A stretch of DNA of 6,456 bases, taken from Desulfobacteraceae bacterium (lineage in GTDB: Bacteria > Desulfobacterota > DSM-4660 > Desulfatiglandales > Desulfatiglandaceae). Made by a program: the position numbers and the translations under genes. Where the stretch lies: assembly GCA_030612945.1 (NCBI GenBank), contig JAUWMY010000153.1, positions 1-6,456 on the forward strand, in the 5' to 3' direction. The notes beneath the pieces are model-generated. The model was not told where the DNA came from and did no database searches. It saw nothing but the letters and a program-made list of their open reading frames with translations. Shown one piece after another: positions 1 to 5,493 of this stretch; the first letter of the stretch is position 1, and each line of letters opens with the position of its first letter.

Positions 1-15
1 CCTATTTCCATTACA

Positions 16-47
16 CCAGTACCCAGTACCGAATACCAAGTACCACC
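16..47. repeat. Degenerate 7-bp tandem array (CNNNTAC), copy A
   Basis: Four consecutive 7-bp units read CCAGTAC, CCAGTAC, CGAATAC and CAAGTAC, followed by a partial unit. The invariant part is the C at position 1 and TAC at positions 5-7. The preceding ATTTCCATTA (4-13) recurs at 125-134 in front of a second array of the same type, so the two arrays are copies of one longer repeat. The array is non-coding; its function is unknown. Confidence 0.75.
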
Positions 48-80
48 TTAATTGAGTTTGTCTCAATTGAGGTTTTATTT
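46..80 (+). terminator. Rho-independent terminator for a + strand transcript entering from the left
   Basis: An 11-bp stem (46-56 with 62-72, arms CCTTAATTGAG and CTCAATTGAGG, one G-T wobble) closes a 5-nt TTTGT loop and is followed directly by TTTTATTT (73-80). The T-run lies only on the + strand side, so it would stop a + strand transcript from a gene beyond the left edge. On the minus strand no T-run follows the hairpin, so it is not an obvious terminator for the export gene at 176-733. The stem is AT-rich and therefore only moderately stable. Confidence 0.6.
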
Positions 81-108
81 ACCGCAGAGCACGCAGAGAT
101 CGCAGAGG
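81..108. repeat. 9-bp degenerate array (NNCGCAGAG), copy left of the export gene
   Basis: Three head-to-tail 9-bp units read ACCGCAGAG (81-89), CACGCAGAG (90-98) and ATCGCAGAG (99-107), followed by G and a T-rich tract. A related array in the same orientation lies at 758-783, on the other side of the export gene. No function is known to me for it. Confidence 0.75.
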
Positions 109-136
109 TTTTTTCTTTTCACACATTTCCATTAGA

Positions 137-174
137 CCAGTACCGAATACCGGATACCGGATACCAAATACCTA
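137..174. repeat. Degenerate 7-bp tandem array (CNNNTAC), copy B
   Basis: Five 7-bp units read CCAGTAC (137-143), CGAATAC, CGGATAC, CGGATAC and CAAATAC (165-171), followed by CTAC. It abuts the stop codon of the minus-strand export gene at 176-178. With the leader ATTTCCATTA (125-134) it repeats the organisation at 4-47, but the middle units differ, as expected for an array that diverges or changes unit number. Confidence 0.75.
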
Positions 175-175
175 C

Positions 176-733
176 TCAAGGGACCACAACTACATCTCCC
201 CGCTGGATAAGAATGTTTTGCTGAAGATTTTCTCCCTTCATTACCTGATTATGATTAAAAGGTATTTTAACTGTTTTGTTATTTATTTGCCGCAGTATCA
301 GGATCTTGTTTCCAGCGGCAAATGGATTGATACCGCCGGCCATGGAAAGAATCTGCATTACGCTCGTCTCCATTGTAATTGCAAATTGACCTGGTTTGTG
401 GACCTTACCAATAACATACGCCTTTAAGCTGTTTAGATTTAAAAGAATAACCGAAACCGTAGCGTCAGGCACATACTCTGAGAGCTTTTTTGTAATAGCC
501 TTTCTCACATCAGTGACAGTCATATATTTCACGTCCAAATCCCCTATAAGAGGGAATGACATTATACCATCAGGGGGCACGACTAATTCCCGAGTAAGGC
601 TCTCATCTTTCCAGACAGAGATCTCAAGGACATCTCCCGGTCCGATTTGATAGGTACTTCCTGCTGCCAGGGCAGCAGTATTTGCAACGACCAATAATAA
701 AAAAACAGAACTAAAAAAGACCTTCTTTTTCAC
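176..733 (-). CDS. Short Wza-type polysaccharide biosynthesis/export protein
   Basis: This is a probable periplasmic or outer-membrane-associated protein for export of capsular or exopolysaccharide. Residues 1-23 form a Sec signal peptide (KKK, then a hydrophobic core, ending AALA). There is no lipobox cysteine, unlike Wza, which is a lipoprotein. Residues 27-100 match the polysaccharide export domain: YQIGPGDVLEISVW is its usual opening, followed by VPPDG and FPLIGDL. Residues 104-150 form one SLBB-type domain (AYVIGKVHKPGQF, then ILSMAGGINPFA), and the protein closes on the family motif RGDVVVVP. At 185 residues it is the short, single-SLBB form; Wza has about 380 and a C-terminal membrane helix that is absent here. 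The start is GTG at 733 with GGAGG five nt upstream. No other polysaccharide gene is visible, so partners (chain-length regulator, exosortase-type locus) are unknown. The family call is firm; the exact polysaccharide is not known. Confidence 0.9.
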   Translation of the reverse strand: MKKKVFFSSVFLLLVVANTAALAAGSTYQIGPGDVLEISVWKDESLTRELVVPPDGIMSFPLIGDLDVKYMTVTDVRKAITKKLSEYVPDATVSVILLNLNSLKAYVIGKVHKPGQFAITMETSVMQILSMAGGINPFAAGNKILILRQINNKTVKIPFNHNQVMKGENLQQNILIQRGDVVVVP

Positions 734-738
734 CTATT

Positions 739-743
739 CCTCC
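739..743 (-). promoter_or_regulatory. Shine-Dalgarno that fixes the GTG start of the export gene
   Basis: On the minus strand GGAGG is followed by AATAG and then GTG. The 5-nt spacing and the strong match support GTG at 733-731 as the start, placing the lysine-rich n-region of the signal peptide right at the N-terminus. Confidence 0.75.
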
Positions 744-757
744 ATTCGTAATGGTTC

Positions 758-783
758 ACCGCGGAGACGCTGAGGCCGCAGAG
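758..783. repeat. 9-bp degenerate array, copy right of the export gene
   Basis: Units ACCGCGGAG (758-766), ACGCTGAG (767-774, one base short) and GCCGCAGAG (775-783) are followed by an A-run. It is the same family and orientation as 81-107, so the export gene lies between two direct copies. It sits just upstream of the export gene's ribosome-binding site, inside its 5' leader or promoter region. Confidence 0.65.
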
Positions 784-819
784 AAAAAAATAGTTTAGCA
801 GTATTTCTTGACAGGATAA

Positions 820-923
820 ATCCCGCCATGCGTGGGCCCCGACAGCGGGATCTACGCTTCGCTTCGACAGGCATGGGTTAATACGATTTATTAATCCCTT
901 AAACCATCCCGCAGTAGCGGGAT
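820..923. repeat. GC-rich palindromic repeats with ATCCCGC/GCGGGAT arms
   Basis: ATCCCGC at 820-826 pairs with GCGGGAT at 845-851, and the overlapping CCATGC (826-831) can instead pair with GCATGG (871-876). The same 7-nt arms recur as a compact hairpin at 906-912 and 917-923 around the tetraloop AGTA. There is no T-run after either, so they are not clear terminators. They resemble REP-type intergenic palindromes; copy number elsewhere in the genome cannot be judged here. Confidence 0.6.
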
Positions 924-981
924 ATTCCCAGTTTTGCTATCCGTGTTAGATAGTGGTTTGTGATGCCCTATGGAATAAAGT

Positions 982-1035
982 TCAAATGACAAAATCCAAA
1001 TGTCAAATCAAATCCAAAACCACAATGTCAAAATG
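982..1035. repeat. Low-complexity CAAATG/TCAAA repeat patch
   Basis: The patch is built from variants of CAAATGACAAAATC, CAAATGTCAAATC and CAATGTCAAAATG in irregular tandem. AATGTCAAA appears at 1000-1008 and again at 1024-1032. Composition is A-rich and markedly unlike the neighbouring DNA. It is non-coding, and its function is unknown. Confidence 0.5.
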
Positions 1036-1201
1036 TTTTCCAAAACGATCAGTTATTTATCTGTAACTACTCTGGTTGTCAGGTTCACAGTTCAGCGCCG
1101 CCTCTGACCGCCGAAGTTGCCAGTTTGATCAAAAAAGTGACGCTGGCCTTGCCGAGTCACATACGAGGGTTCAGGGTTGTTTCAGTTTTCATCAGCTAAC
1201 C

Positions 1202-1337
1202 TTGATGCCCATGTAAAAAGTCCTTTTTACATGTATTTAGGAATTTAGGGATTCAGGAATTACGAATTATCTAAGCTTGTTATCACAATATTGAATTGGA
1301 GAATCCTGTAAATTTTGACTTTTTACGAATCCATCAA
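1202..1337. mobile_element. MITE-like 136-bp element with terminal inverted repeats
   Basis: The left end reads TTGATG (1202-1207), five variable bases, then GTAAAAAGTC (1213-1222). The right end is its inverse: GACTTTTTAC (1317-1326), five variable bases, then CATCAA (1332-1337). That makes 21-nt terminal inverted repeats identical at 16 positions, with all differences in the 5-nt spacer. The left arm also carries its own hairpin: an 11-nt arm at 1210-1220 pairs with 1223-1233 around a 2-nt loop. There is no internal ORF; the interior holds an 8-bp array. No clear target-site duplication is visible. A non-autonomous transposable element or an intergenic palindromic repeat are both possible. 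Confidence 0.5.
1234..1265. repeat. 8-bp degenerate tandem array
   Basis: Four 8-bp units read TATTTAGG (1234-1241), AATTTAGG (1242-1249), GATTCAGG (1250-1257) and AATTACGA (1258-1265), decaying to the right. The array lies inside the inverted-repeat element at 1202-1337, right after its left-arm hairpin. Confidence 0.6.
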
Positions 1338-1591
1338 TATTCAGGGAAAAAATAAAAGGCTTACGCCTAAATTACTTATTCGGAGTTTAACTCCCGAGTT
1401 ATTGAGAAGATACATTATATGTAACTTATTGGAATTTACCATCTCGTAGGATTGATTAAGTGGCCCTAATCCGATGGGCTTCGCTAAATCATTCTATCGC
1501 CCTGACAGGATAAGAGACACAAAATAAACTGAATTTTTATTTACCATTTTACATGATAGTTCTCAAGATATTAGTTGTACATAAATTTGTA

Positions 1592-1620
1592 TAGACTTAT
1601 TATTTGTTTTTAATTATAAA
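1592..1620 (+). promoter_or_regulatory. Candidate sigma70 promoter of the B12 operon
   Basis: A -35-like TAGACT (1592-1597, 4 of 6 to TTGACA) is separated by 17 bp from a -10-like TATAAA (1615-1620, 5 of 6 to TATAAT). Transcription would begin near 1627, just ahead of the first paired helix of the riboswitch. An alternative pair, TTGTAC (1575-1580) with TATTAT (1598-1603), also has 17-bp spacing but a weaker -35. The placement relative to the riboswitch is the best argument; the DNA is very AT-rich, so chance matches are easy. Confidence 0.5.
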
Positions 1621-1626
1621 TTCTTT

Positions 1627-1840
1627 GTAGTTCAGGTGCTATTGCCGAGCTTAATAGGGAACCTCGTTGAAATCGAGGACGGGCCCGCCGCTGTTATCGG
1701 GGACGAAAACCGCAAAGTGCCACTGTCCTGCTGCAAGCGGGATGGGAAGGCGCGGTACATATGATGATCCGAGAGTCAGAAGACCTGCCTGAACAAGGGA
1801 GAAACCTTCGCGGAGCGGGGTACCCTATAGATCTTGTGGA
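1627..1840 (+). promoter_or_regulatory. Cobalamin (vitamin B12) riboswitch
   Basis: This structured 5' leader binds a cobalamin and turns the downstream uptake operon down when B12 is sufficient. The closing helix P1 is visible as seven perfect pairs, GTTCAGG (1630-1636) with CCTGAAC (1788-1794). Conserved core blocks appear in order: GGTGCT (1635-1640), GCTTAATAGGGAA (1649-1661), a hairpin CCTCG/CGAGG (1662-1678), CCGCCGCTGT (from 1685), GCCACTG (from 1719), GGGAAGGCG (1744-1752) and the B12 box GAGTCAGAAGACCTGCC (1773-1789), which fits the consensus nearly base for base. A short hairpin region after P1 (about 1804-1821) is the expected partner of the kissing-loop interaction. Its position upstream of btuFCD agrees with the ligand assignment. 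Exact ends are approximate, and adenosyl versus aquo/methyl preference was not determined. Confidence 0.95.
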
Positions 1841-1854
1841 TAAAAAAGGGACTT

Positions 1855-1890
1855 CCCAGATCGAGAAAACCGGTCTGGGTTTTTTTATTT
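1855..1890 (+). terminator. Intrinsic terminator of the riboswitch expression platform
   Basis: A 9-bp stem (1855-1863 with 1871-1879, arms CCCAGATCG and CGGTCTGGG, one G-T wobble) with a 7-nt loop is followed by seven Ts, A and further Ts. The 5' arm can pair instead with the preceding leader: GATCT (1830-1834) with AGATC (1858-1862), plus GGA (1838-1840) with TCC (1854-1856). That alternative would act as an antiterminator. I infer that bound cobalamin favours the terminator and that the switch works at transcription level. The terminator itself is clear from the sequence; the antiterminator pairing is a hypothesis. Confidence 0.88.
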
Positions 1891-1981
1891 TGGGGAGCAA
1901 TGAGAAATTTATTCCGTTATATTTTAAACGGTTATAATTTTAGCTTTCTAATTCTTGGATATGATCTAAATATTTAAGGCT

Positions 1982-2062
1982 GGAGTGTTGGAGTATTGGA
2001 ACAATAGTTTTGAAATTTCAAAAAGTCCTTTTAGGCCCACCACTCCAGTACTCCATCACTCT
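1982..2062. repeat. Inverted-repeat element of 8-bp units in the btuF leader
   Basis: The left arm 1982-2000 (GGAGTGTTGGAGTATTGGA) is inversely repeated at 2044-2062 with 16 of 19 positions matching; each arm is itself built of 8-bp TGGAGTNN units. The enclosed segment has a perfect 16-bp palindrome, TTTTGAAATTTCAAAA (2008-2023), and AAAAAGTCCTTTT (2020-2032), which also occurs at 1215-1227. The element lies after the riboswitch terminator and ends 29 nt before btuF, so it is transcribed into the btuF leader and could fold into a long hairpin close to the start codon. No ORF or transposase is present. Confidence 0.65.
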
Positions 2063-2091
2063 AATAACAAACAACGTGCTATGGACAACCG

Positions 2092-3054
2092 ATGATCCAA
2101 TTGATAAAAAAACGCAATTTAAAGCCGTACACAGTATATCACTACCCGGTTAAAAAGATACCTCTGAGGCATTCAATTCTCATGCTGGCTGGTGTAATTG
2201 TACTGTCCTGGATCACTGTATCCCCGGCCGCCACCTTTAAAGATGCACTCGGGAGGACAGTGACCCTTAAGACACCGCCTAAAAGGATTGTTTCTATGGC
2301 TCCGAGCCTGACCGAGATCCTTTATTATCTGGGGCTGGAAGACCGTATTGCAGGAGTGACCCAGTTTAGCTATTATCCACCTGAAGCAGCTCGGAAACCA
2401 AATGTTGGAAGCTACATCAACCTGAACGCGGAAAGAATCGTCAGCCTCAATCCTGATCTGGCAATAGGGACAAAGGATGGCAACAAACCCACTACAGTCA
2501 GACTTCTCGAACAGGCGGGTATACCTGTTTATATAGTGAACCCTCGAAATATAGAGGACGTGATCAGCACCATTTATGCAATAGGTGAACTCTGTGGCGT
2601 TGGAAAAAAAGCAAAGGAGCTGTCAACCCGATTGGGCACACGGATAAATCGCATCTGGGCAAAGACTATGTCCCTGAAAAAGCCTCTTGTGTTTTTGCAG
2701 ATAAATATTAAACCTATCATGACGGTAAATAAAAACACCTTTCATAATGATGTGATCCGGCTGGCGGGAGGAGACAATATGGCCAGAGACGAGCCGATCA
2801 CCTATCCAAGAATCAGCATAGAGGAAGTTATACGCAAGGGACCCGATGTGATCATAATATCCTCCATGGAACGGGGGGGAAGCTTTGAAAGGGCACGAAC
2901 GGGCTGGATGAAATGGTCGAGCATACCGGCCGTGAAAAAACGGAGGGTTCATTTAATTAATTCCGACCTCCTGGACCGACCTTCACCTCGAATCGTGAAG
3001 GGCTTGGAGACTATGGCCAGGCTTATCCATCCCGAGGTAGAATGGGGCAGATGA
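2092..3054 (+). CDS. btuF: Periplasmic cobalamin-binding protein of the B12 ABC importer
   Basis: It captures B12 in the periplasm and delivers it to BtuCD. The N-terminus has a long basic n-region (about 1-28), a hydrophobic core (29-42) and a likely cleavage after SPAA near residue 47. The mature part is a class III binding protein (TroA/BtuF fold): RIVSMAPSLTE (65-74), VGSYINLNAERIVSLNPDL (105-123), and DRPSPRIVKGLE near the C-terminus (295-306). By eye against E. coli BtuF, E114 and E244 fall at the two glutamates that dock on BtuC arginines. Pocket aromatics are partly kept: F92, Y108 and Y238, with T127 where E. coli has a tryptophan. At 320 residues it is longer than the E. coli protein, mostly at the N-terminus. 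ATG 2092 has no good Shine-Dalgarno; ATG 2182 (residue 31) is a weaker alternative that would lose the basic n-region. First gene after the riboswitch. Confidence 0.9.
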   Translation: MIQLIKKRNLKPYTVYHYPVKKIPLRHSILMLAGVIVLSWITVSPAATFKDALGRTVTLKTPPKRIVSMAPSLTEILYYLGLEDRIAGVTQFSYYPPEAARKPNVGSYINLNAERIVSLNPDLAIGTKDGNKPTTVRLLEQAGIPVYIVNPRNIEDVISTIYAIGELCGVGKKAKELSTRLGTRINRIWAKTMSLKKPLVFLQINIKPIMTVNKNTFHNDVIRLAGGDNMARDEPITYPRISIEEVIRKGPDVIIISSMERGGSFERARTGWMKWSSIPAVKKRRVHLINSDLLDRPSPRIVKGLETMARLIHPEVEWGR

Positions 3055-4085
3055 TTCAGCAAACCATAAAGAGACCCTTGAGTCCCATGCGGGTAATCCG
3101 CATATCCCTGGCCCTGTTCCTTTTTCTGATCTTTACCATACTTCTCTCCATGTTGCTGGGAACCGCTGATGTGACCATTGTTCAATTGTGGGGTATTTTG
3201 ACTGGAGGCGCTGAGGTTAAGGAGATGACAAAGCTCATAGTCCTCAATATCAGGCTTCCCAGGATTATCTCCGCAGGACTCGCCGGGTTTTCGCTCTCCC
3301 TCGGGGGTCTGGTGTTTCAGGCCATTTTACGGAATCCGCTGGCCGACCCTTATATCCTGGGCGTTTCCAGCGGTGGGGCCTTCGGGGCGGTGCTCGGCAT
3401 CATGCTTGGATTCAGCTTTAACCTGGGGATACCCCTCCTGTCCTTTGCCGGAGCCATGTTGACCATTTATCTCTTGCTGGTCATGGGGCAGAGGAAAATG
3501 GGCATGGAATCCTCAACTATCCTGCTTGCAGGCGTAATTATCAATGCGTTCTTCACGGCCATCATCATGTTTTTTATTTCCACTGCGGTCGACGATCGTC
3601 TTCACACGATGCTTTTCTGGCTTTATGGTGATCTTTCTCAAAGCGCCTACGTCCAGTTTGCAATAATTGCTCCGGTTGTTGTTATGGCTTTTATCATACT
3701 TTACGGCCTCTCAAGACACCTGAATTTAATCACAGCCGGGGAGGAAACTGCACTCCAATTGGGCGTTGACATAAAAAGGACAAAGATGATTTGTTTTCTC
3801 GTTGTCTCCCTGGTTATCGGTCTGGTGGTATCTTTTTCCGGCCTAATAGGATTTGTGGGCCTTATCGTCCCCCATCTGGGGAGGATGGTCCTTGGTTCTG
3901 ATCATCGCCTTCTGATGCCCGTTTCAGCTCTGGGCGGGGCAGTTTTCCTGGTTGCAGCGGATACGGTCGCCAGAACAATTATTTCGCCAAGTGAGTTACC
4001 TGTGGGCGTAATCACCGCATTTATCGGGGCACCCTTTTTCATTTACCTGCTTAAAACAAGAGGAAGTAGATGGACCCGGTCTTGA
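3042..4085 (+). CDS. btuC: Cobalamin ABC transporter permease (FecCD family)
   Basis: This is the inner-membrane subunit that dimerises to form the B12 channel with BtuD. The 347-residue protein is hydrophobic throughout, as for a ten-helix type II importer. Family motifs occur in order: NIRLPR (69-74), NPLADPYILGVSSG (98-111), GEETALQLGV (233-242, by the coupling helix that contacts the ATPase), GFVGLIVPHLGR (270-281), and ELPVGVITAFIGAPFF (318-333). It overlaps btuF by 13 nt if started at ATG 3042 (GAGGT just upstream), or by 4 nt in an ATGA junction if started at ATG 3051 (GGGG upstream); I cannot separate these, and only three residues differ. By sequence alone iron-siderophore permeases look alike; the riboswitch and BtuF decide for B12. 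Confidence 0.92.
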   Translation: MGQMIQQTIKRPLSPMRVIRISLALFLFLIFTILLSMLLGTADVTIVQLWGILTGGAEVKEMTKLIVLNIRLPRIISAGLAGFSLSLGGLVFQAILRNPLADPYILGVSSGGAFGAVLGIMLGFSFNLGIPLLSFAGAMLTIYLLLVMGQRKMGMESSTILLAGVIINAFFTAIIMFFISTAVDDRLHTMLFWLYGDLSQSAYVQFAIIAPVVVMAFIILYGLSRHLNLITAGEETALQLGVDIKRTKMICFLVVSLVIGLVVSFSGLIGFVGLIVPHLGRMVLGSDHRLLMPVSALGGAVFLVAADTVARTIISPSELPVGVITAFIGAPFFIYLLKTRGSRWTRS

Positions 4086-4846
4086 GTTTAAAGAAGGTTG
4101 GATTTAGATATGACGGCTTCTGGGCTATCCGGGATCTGGATCTTGATGTCAAACCGGGTGAGCTTTTGGCCGTGCTGGGGCCGAACGGATCGGGCAAAAG
4201 CACGCTTTTGAAGGTGGTGGACGGAATACTGACCCCTCAAGAAGGGGAAGTGCTGCTCAAAGATCGACCTGTATCCGGATACACCAGATCTGATGTGGCA
4301 AAAGAGGTGGCCATGGTGGCCCAGGAAACCCATTTTTATTTCTCCTTTTCTGCCCTTGAGGTAGTTCTCATGGGGCGCTTTCCGCGTCTGGGGCGCTTTC
4401 AGTTTGAGGGCGCGCGCGATATGGAGGCGGCCTCCAGGGCTTTACAGGCCACCCAATGTCTTGATCTGGCGGAGCGATCCATCCATGAGCTTTCCGGTGG
4501 GGAAAAACAGCGGGTACTCATAGCCAGGGCTCTTGCCCAGGAGCCAACGGTTATCCTGTTAGACGAACCCACATCCTTCCTCGATCTAAGGTTTAAAAAG
4601 GAAATCTTCGACTTGATTTCTTCCCTAACACATGAGAGGGGCCTGAGCGTAGTGGTGGTTTCCCATGATATCGATCTAGCGTCCCAGTACTGTGACCGAA
4701 TGGTCATGTTGAAGGATGGACGCGTCTATTCAACAGGTGTGCCGGAAGAAGTCATTACGGCTTCCAATATTAAAGCCGTGTATGAATGTCCGGTGATTAT
4801 CGACAAAAACCCGGCTGCGGGAAGCCCAAGGGTAAGCTTAGTATAA
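4070..4846 (+). CDS. btuD: Cobalamin ABC transporter ATP-binding protein
   Basis: This cytoplasmic ATPase pairs with BtuC and powers B12 import through the inner membrane. All ABC motifs are intact: Walker A GPNGSGKST (37-45), Q-loop Q85 in MVAQE, signature LSGGEKQR (141-148), Walker B VILLDE (161-166) with catalytic E166, D-loop FLD (170-172), and H-loop H199 in VVSHD. The length of 258 residues is typical of the FecE/BtuD/FepC class. ATG 4070 lies inside the end of btuC (16-nt overlap) and is preceded by GAGGA with 5-nt spacing, pointing to translational coupling. Substrate identity comes from context, since this family also serves siderophore and haem importers. Confidence 0.93.
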   Translation: MDPVLSLKKVGFRYDGFWAIRDLDLDVKPGELLAVLGPNGSGKSTLLKVVDGILTPQEGEVLLKDRPVSGYTRSDVAKEVAMVAQETHFYFSFSALEVVLMGRFPRLGRFQFEGARDMEAASRALQATQCLDLAERSIHELSGGEKQRVLIARALAQEPTVILLDEPTSFLDLRFKKEIFDLISSLTHERGLSVVVVSHDIDLASQYCDRMVMLKDGRVYSTGVPEEVITASNIKAVYECPVIIDKNPAAGSPRVSLV

Positions 4847-4860
4847 TAAAGGAAAACACC

Positions 4861-5493
4861 ATGATACATATTTTCATAAAAGGCGGCCCGGTGATGTACC
4901 CCCTTTTGGCCTGTTCACTGATTGCCCTAACCGTGATCATAGAACGCACAATGTTCTGGATCAGAGAGGGCGTACGAGGGAATCAGACACTCATAGATCG
5001 GGTCCTTGAGTTATGCCAGAAGGGCAATTGGACGGCGGTCAAGGGAGAGGTGGAAGGGTCAAAGGATTTTGTAATCAGGATTCTCGTAAGCGGCATCCTT
5101 CACAGAGAATTTTCCATGATTAAGGCAATGGAATCCGCTGCTGCTGAAGAGATCAAGCGAATGCGCCGTTATATGAACATCCTGGATACCATGATTACCG
5201 TAGCTCCCCTTCTGGGGATATTCGGAACAGTGCTTGGCATCATTAGTTCCTTTGAGCTATTGGGAAGCAGCGGGATCGCGCACCCCCAGGCCGTAACAGC
5301 CGGAATCGCTCAGGCATTGATCACCACGGCAGCAGGCCTTGGGATAGCGATCCTTTCGGTCTTTCCCTATAACTATTTCAACTCCCGTGTGGAAAACGCT
5401 GCGCTGACCATCGAGAAATACGCCACAAGCCTGGAGATCGTTTATGAGAAGCTGGCCCGTGAACCAGAGGGGGAAAACAGGGGCAAGGCATGA
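4861..5493 (+). CDS. exbB: ExbB/TolQ-family proton channel subunit
   Basis: This inner-membrane protein forms, with ExbD, the proton-driven motor that energises TonB. The 210-residue protein has three predicted membrane helices: 11-29 (ending IIERT), 107-130 (TVAPLLGIFGTVLGIISSF), and 147-172 (IAQALITTAAGLGIAIL), with a cytoplasmic segment between the first two. T123 and T155/T156 sit where the channel threonines of E. coli ExbB are found. The reading frame is open upstream to ATG 4786, which would give 25 extra residues overlapping btuD. I choose ATG 4861 because AAAGGA lies 7 nt upstream and the protein then begins as the family does, just before helix one. It is 14 nt after btuD and shares an ATGA with exbD. 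TolQ is excluded by the neighbouring tonB rather than tolA. Confidence 0.9.
   Translation: MIHIFIKGGPVMYPLLACSLIALTVIIERTMFWIREGVRGNQTLIDRVLELCQKGNWTAVKGEVEGSKDFVIRILVSGILHREFSMIKAMESAAAEEIKRMRRYMNILDTMITVAPLLGIFGTVLGIISSFELLGSSGIAHPQAVTAGIAQALITTAAGLGIAILSVFPYNYFNSRVENAALTIEKYATSLEIVYEKLAREPEGENRGKA

Larger units (their letters stand above)
734..1591. other. Long non-coding intergenic stretch
   Basis: About 860 bp between the divergently oriented export gene and the B12 promoter hold no convincing gene on either strand. The stretch contains a 9-bp array, GC-rich palindromes, a CAAATG/TCAAA patch, and an inverted-repeat element enclosing an 8-bp array (each listed separately). The 11-mer TGACAGGATAA occurs at 809-819 and again at 1503-1513. 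From 1338 to 1591 I see only AT-rich sequence with small weak hairpins and no assignable feature. The promoter of the export gene must lie in this stretch, but I could not pick it with confidence. Confidence 0.7.

Noticed and set aside
1..174. CRISPR array
   Set aside because: The repeated units are 7-9 bp and contiguous, without 25-40 bp repeats or unique spacers, and no cas gene is present.
218..650. Two + strand ORFs inside the export gene
   Set aside because: They are antisense to a clearly recognised gene with intact domains, and the peptides resemble no family.
1032..1199. Open + strand frame ending at TAA 1197-1199
   Set aside because: Short, without a credible start plus Shine-Dalgarno, running out of a low-complexity repeat patch, and with no recognisable protein family; it may be a decayed remnant but nothing supports it.
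1357..1368. Possible minus-strand terminator (AGGC/GCCT stem with GTAA loop followed by T-rich sequence)
   Set aside because: The stem has only four base pairs and no known gene would use it.
1462..1510. tRNA-like or structured RNA suggested by GGCCC/GGGC and TTCG stretches
   Set aside because: No cloverleaf with proper anticodon and T arms can be drawn; the pairings are short and inconsistent.
1694..1900. Minus-strand 68-codon ORF
   Set aside because: It lies antisense over the conserved riboswitch core and terminator; the sequence is explained by RNA structure, and the predicted peptide is Arg/Pro/Cys/Ser-rich with no recognisable family.
2623..3185. Minus-strand ORFs over btuF and btuC
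   Set aside because: Shadow frames of well-supported genes; the peptides have no family features.
4088..4707. Minus-strand ORFs over btuD
   Set aside because: Antisense shadows of an ATPase whose motifs are all intact.
4786..4860. N-terminal extension of exbB from ATG 4786
   Set aside because: It would overlap btuD by 61 nt, has no Shine-Dalgarno, and adds a hydrophilic stretch foreign to ExbB; ATG 4861 has AAAGGA at good spacing.
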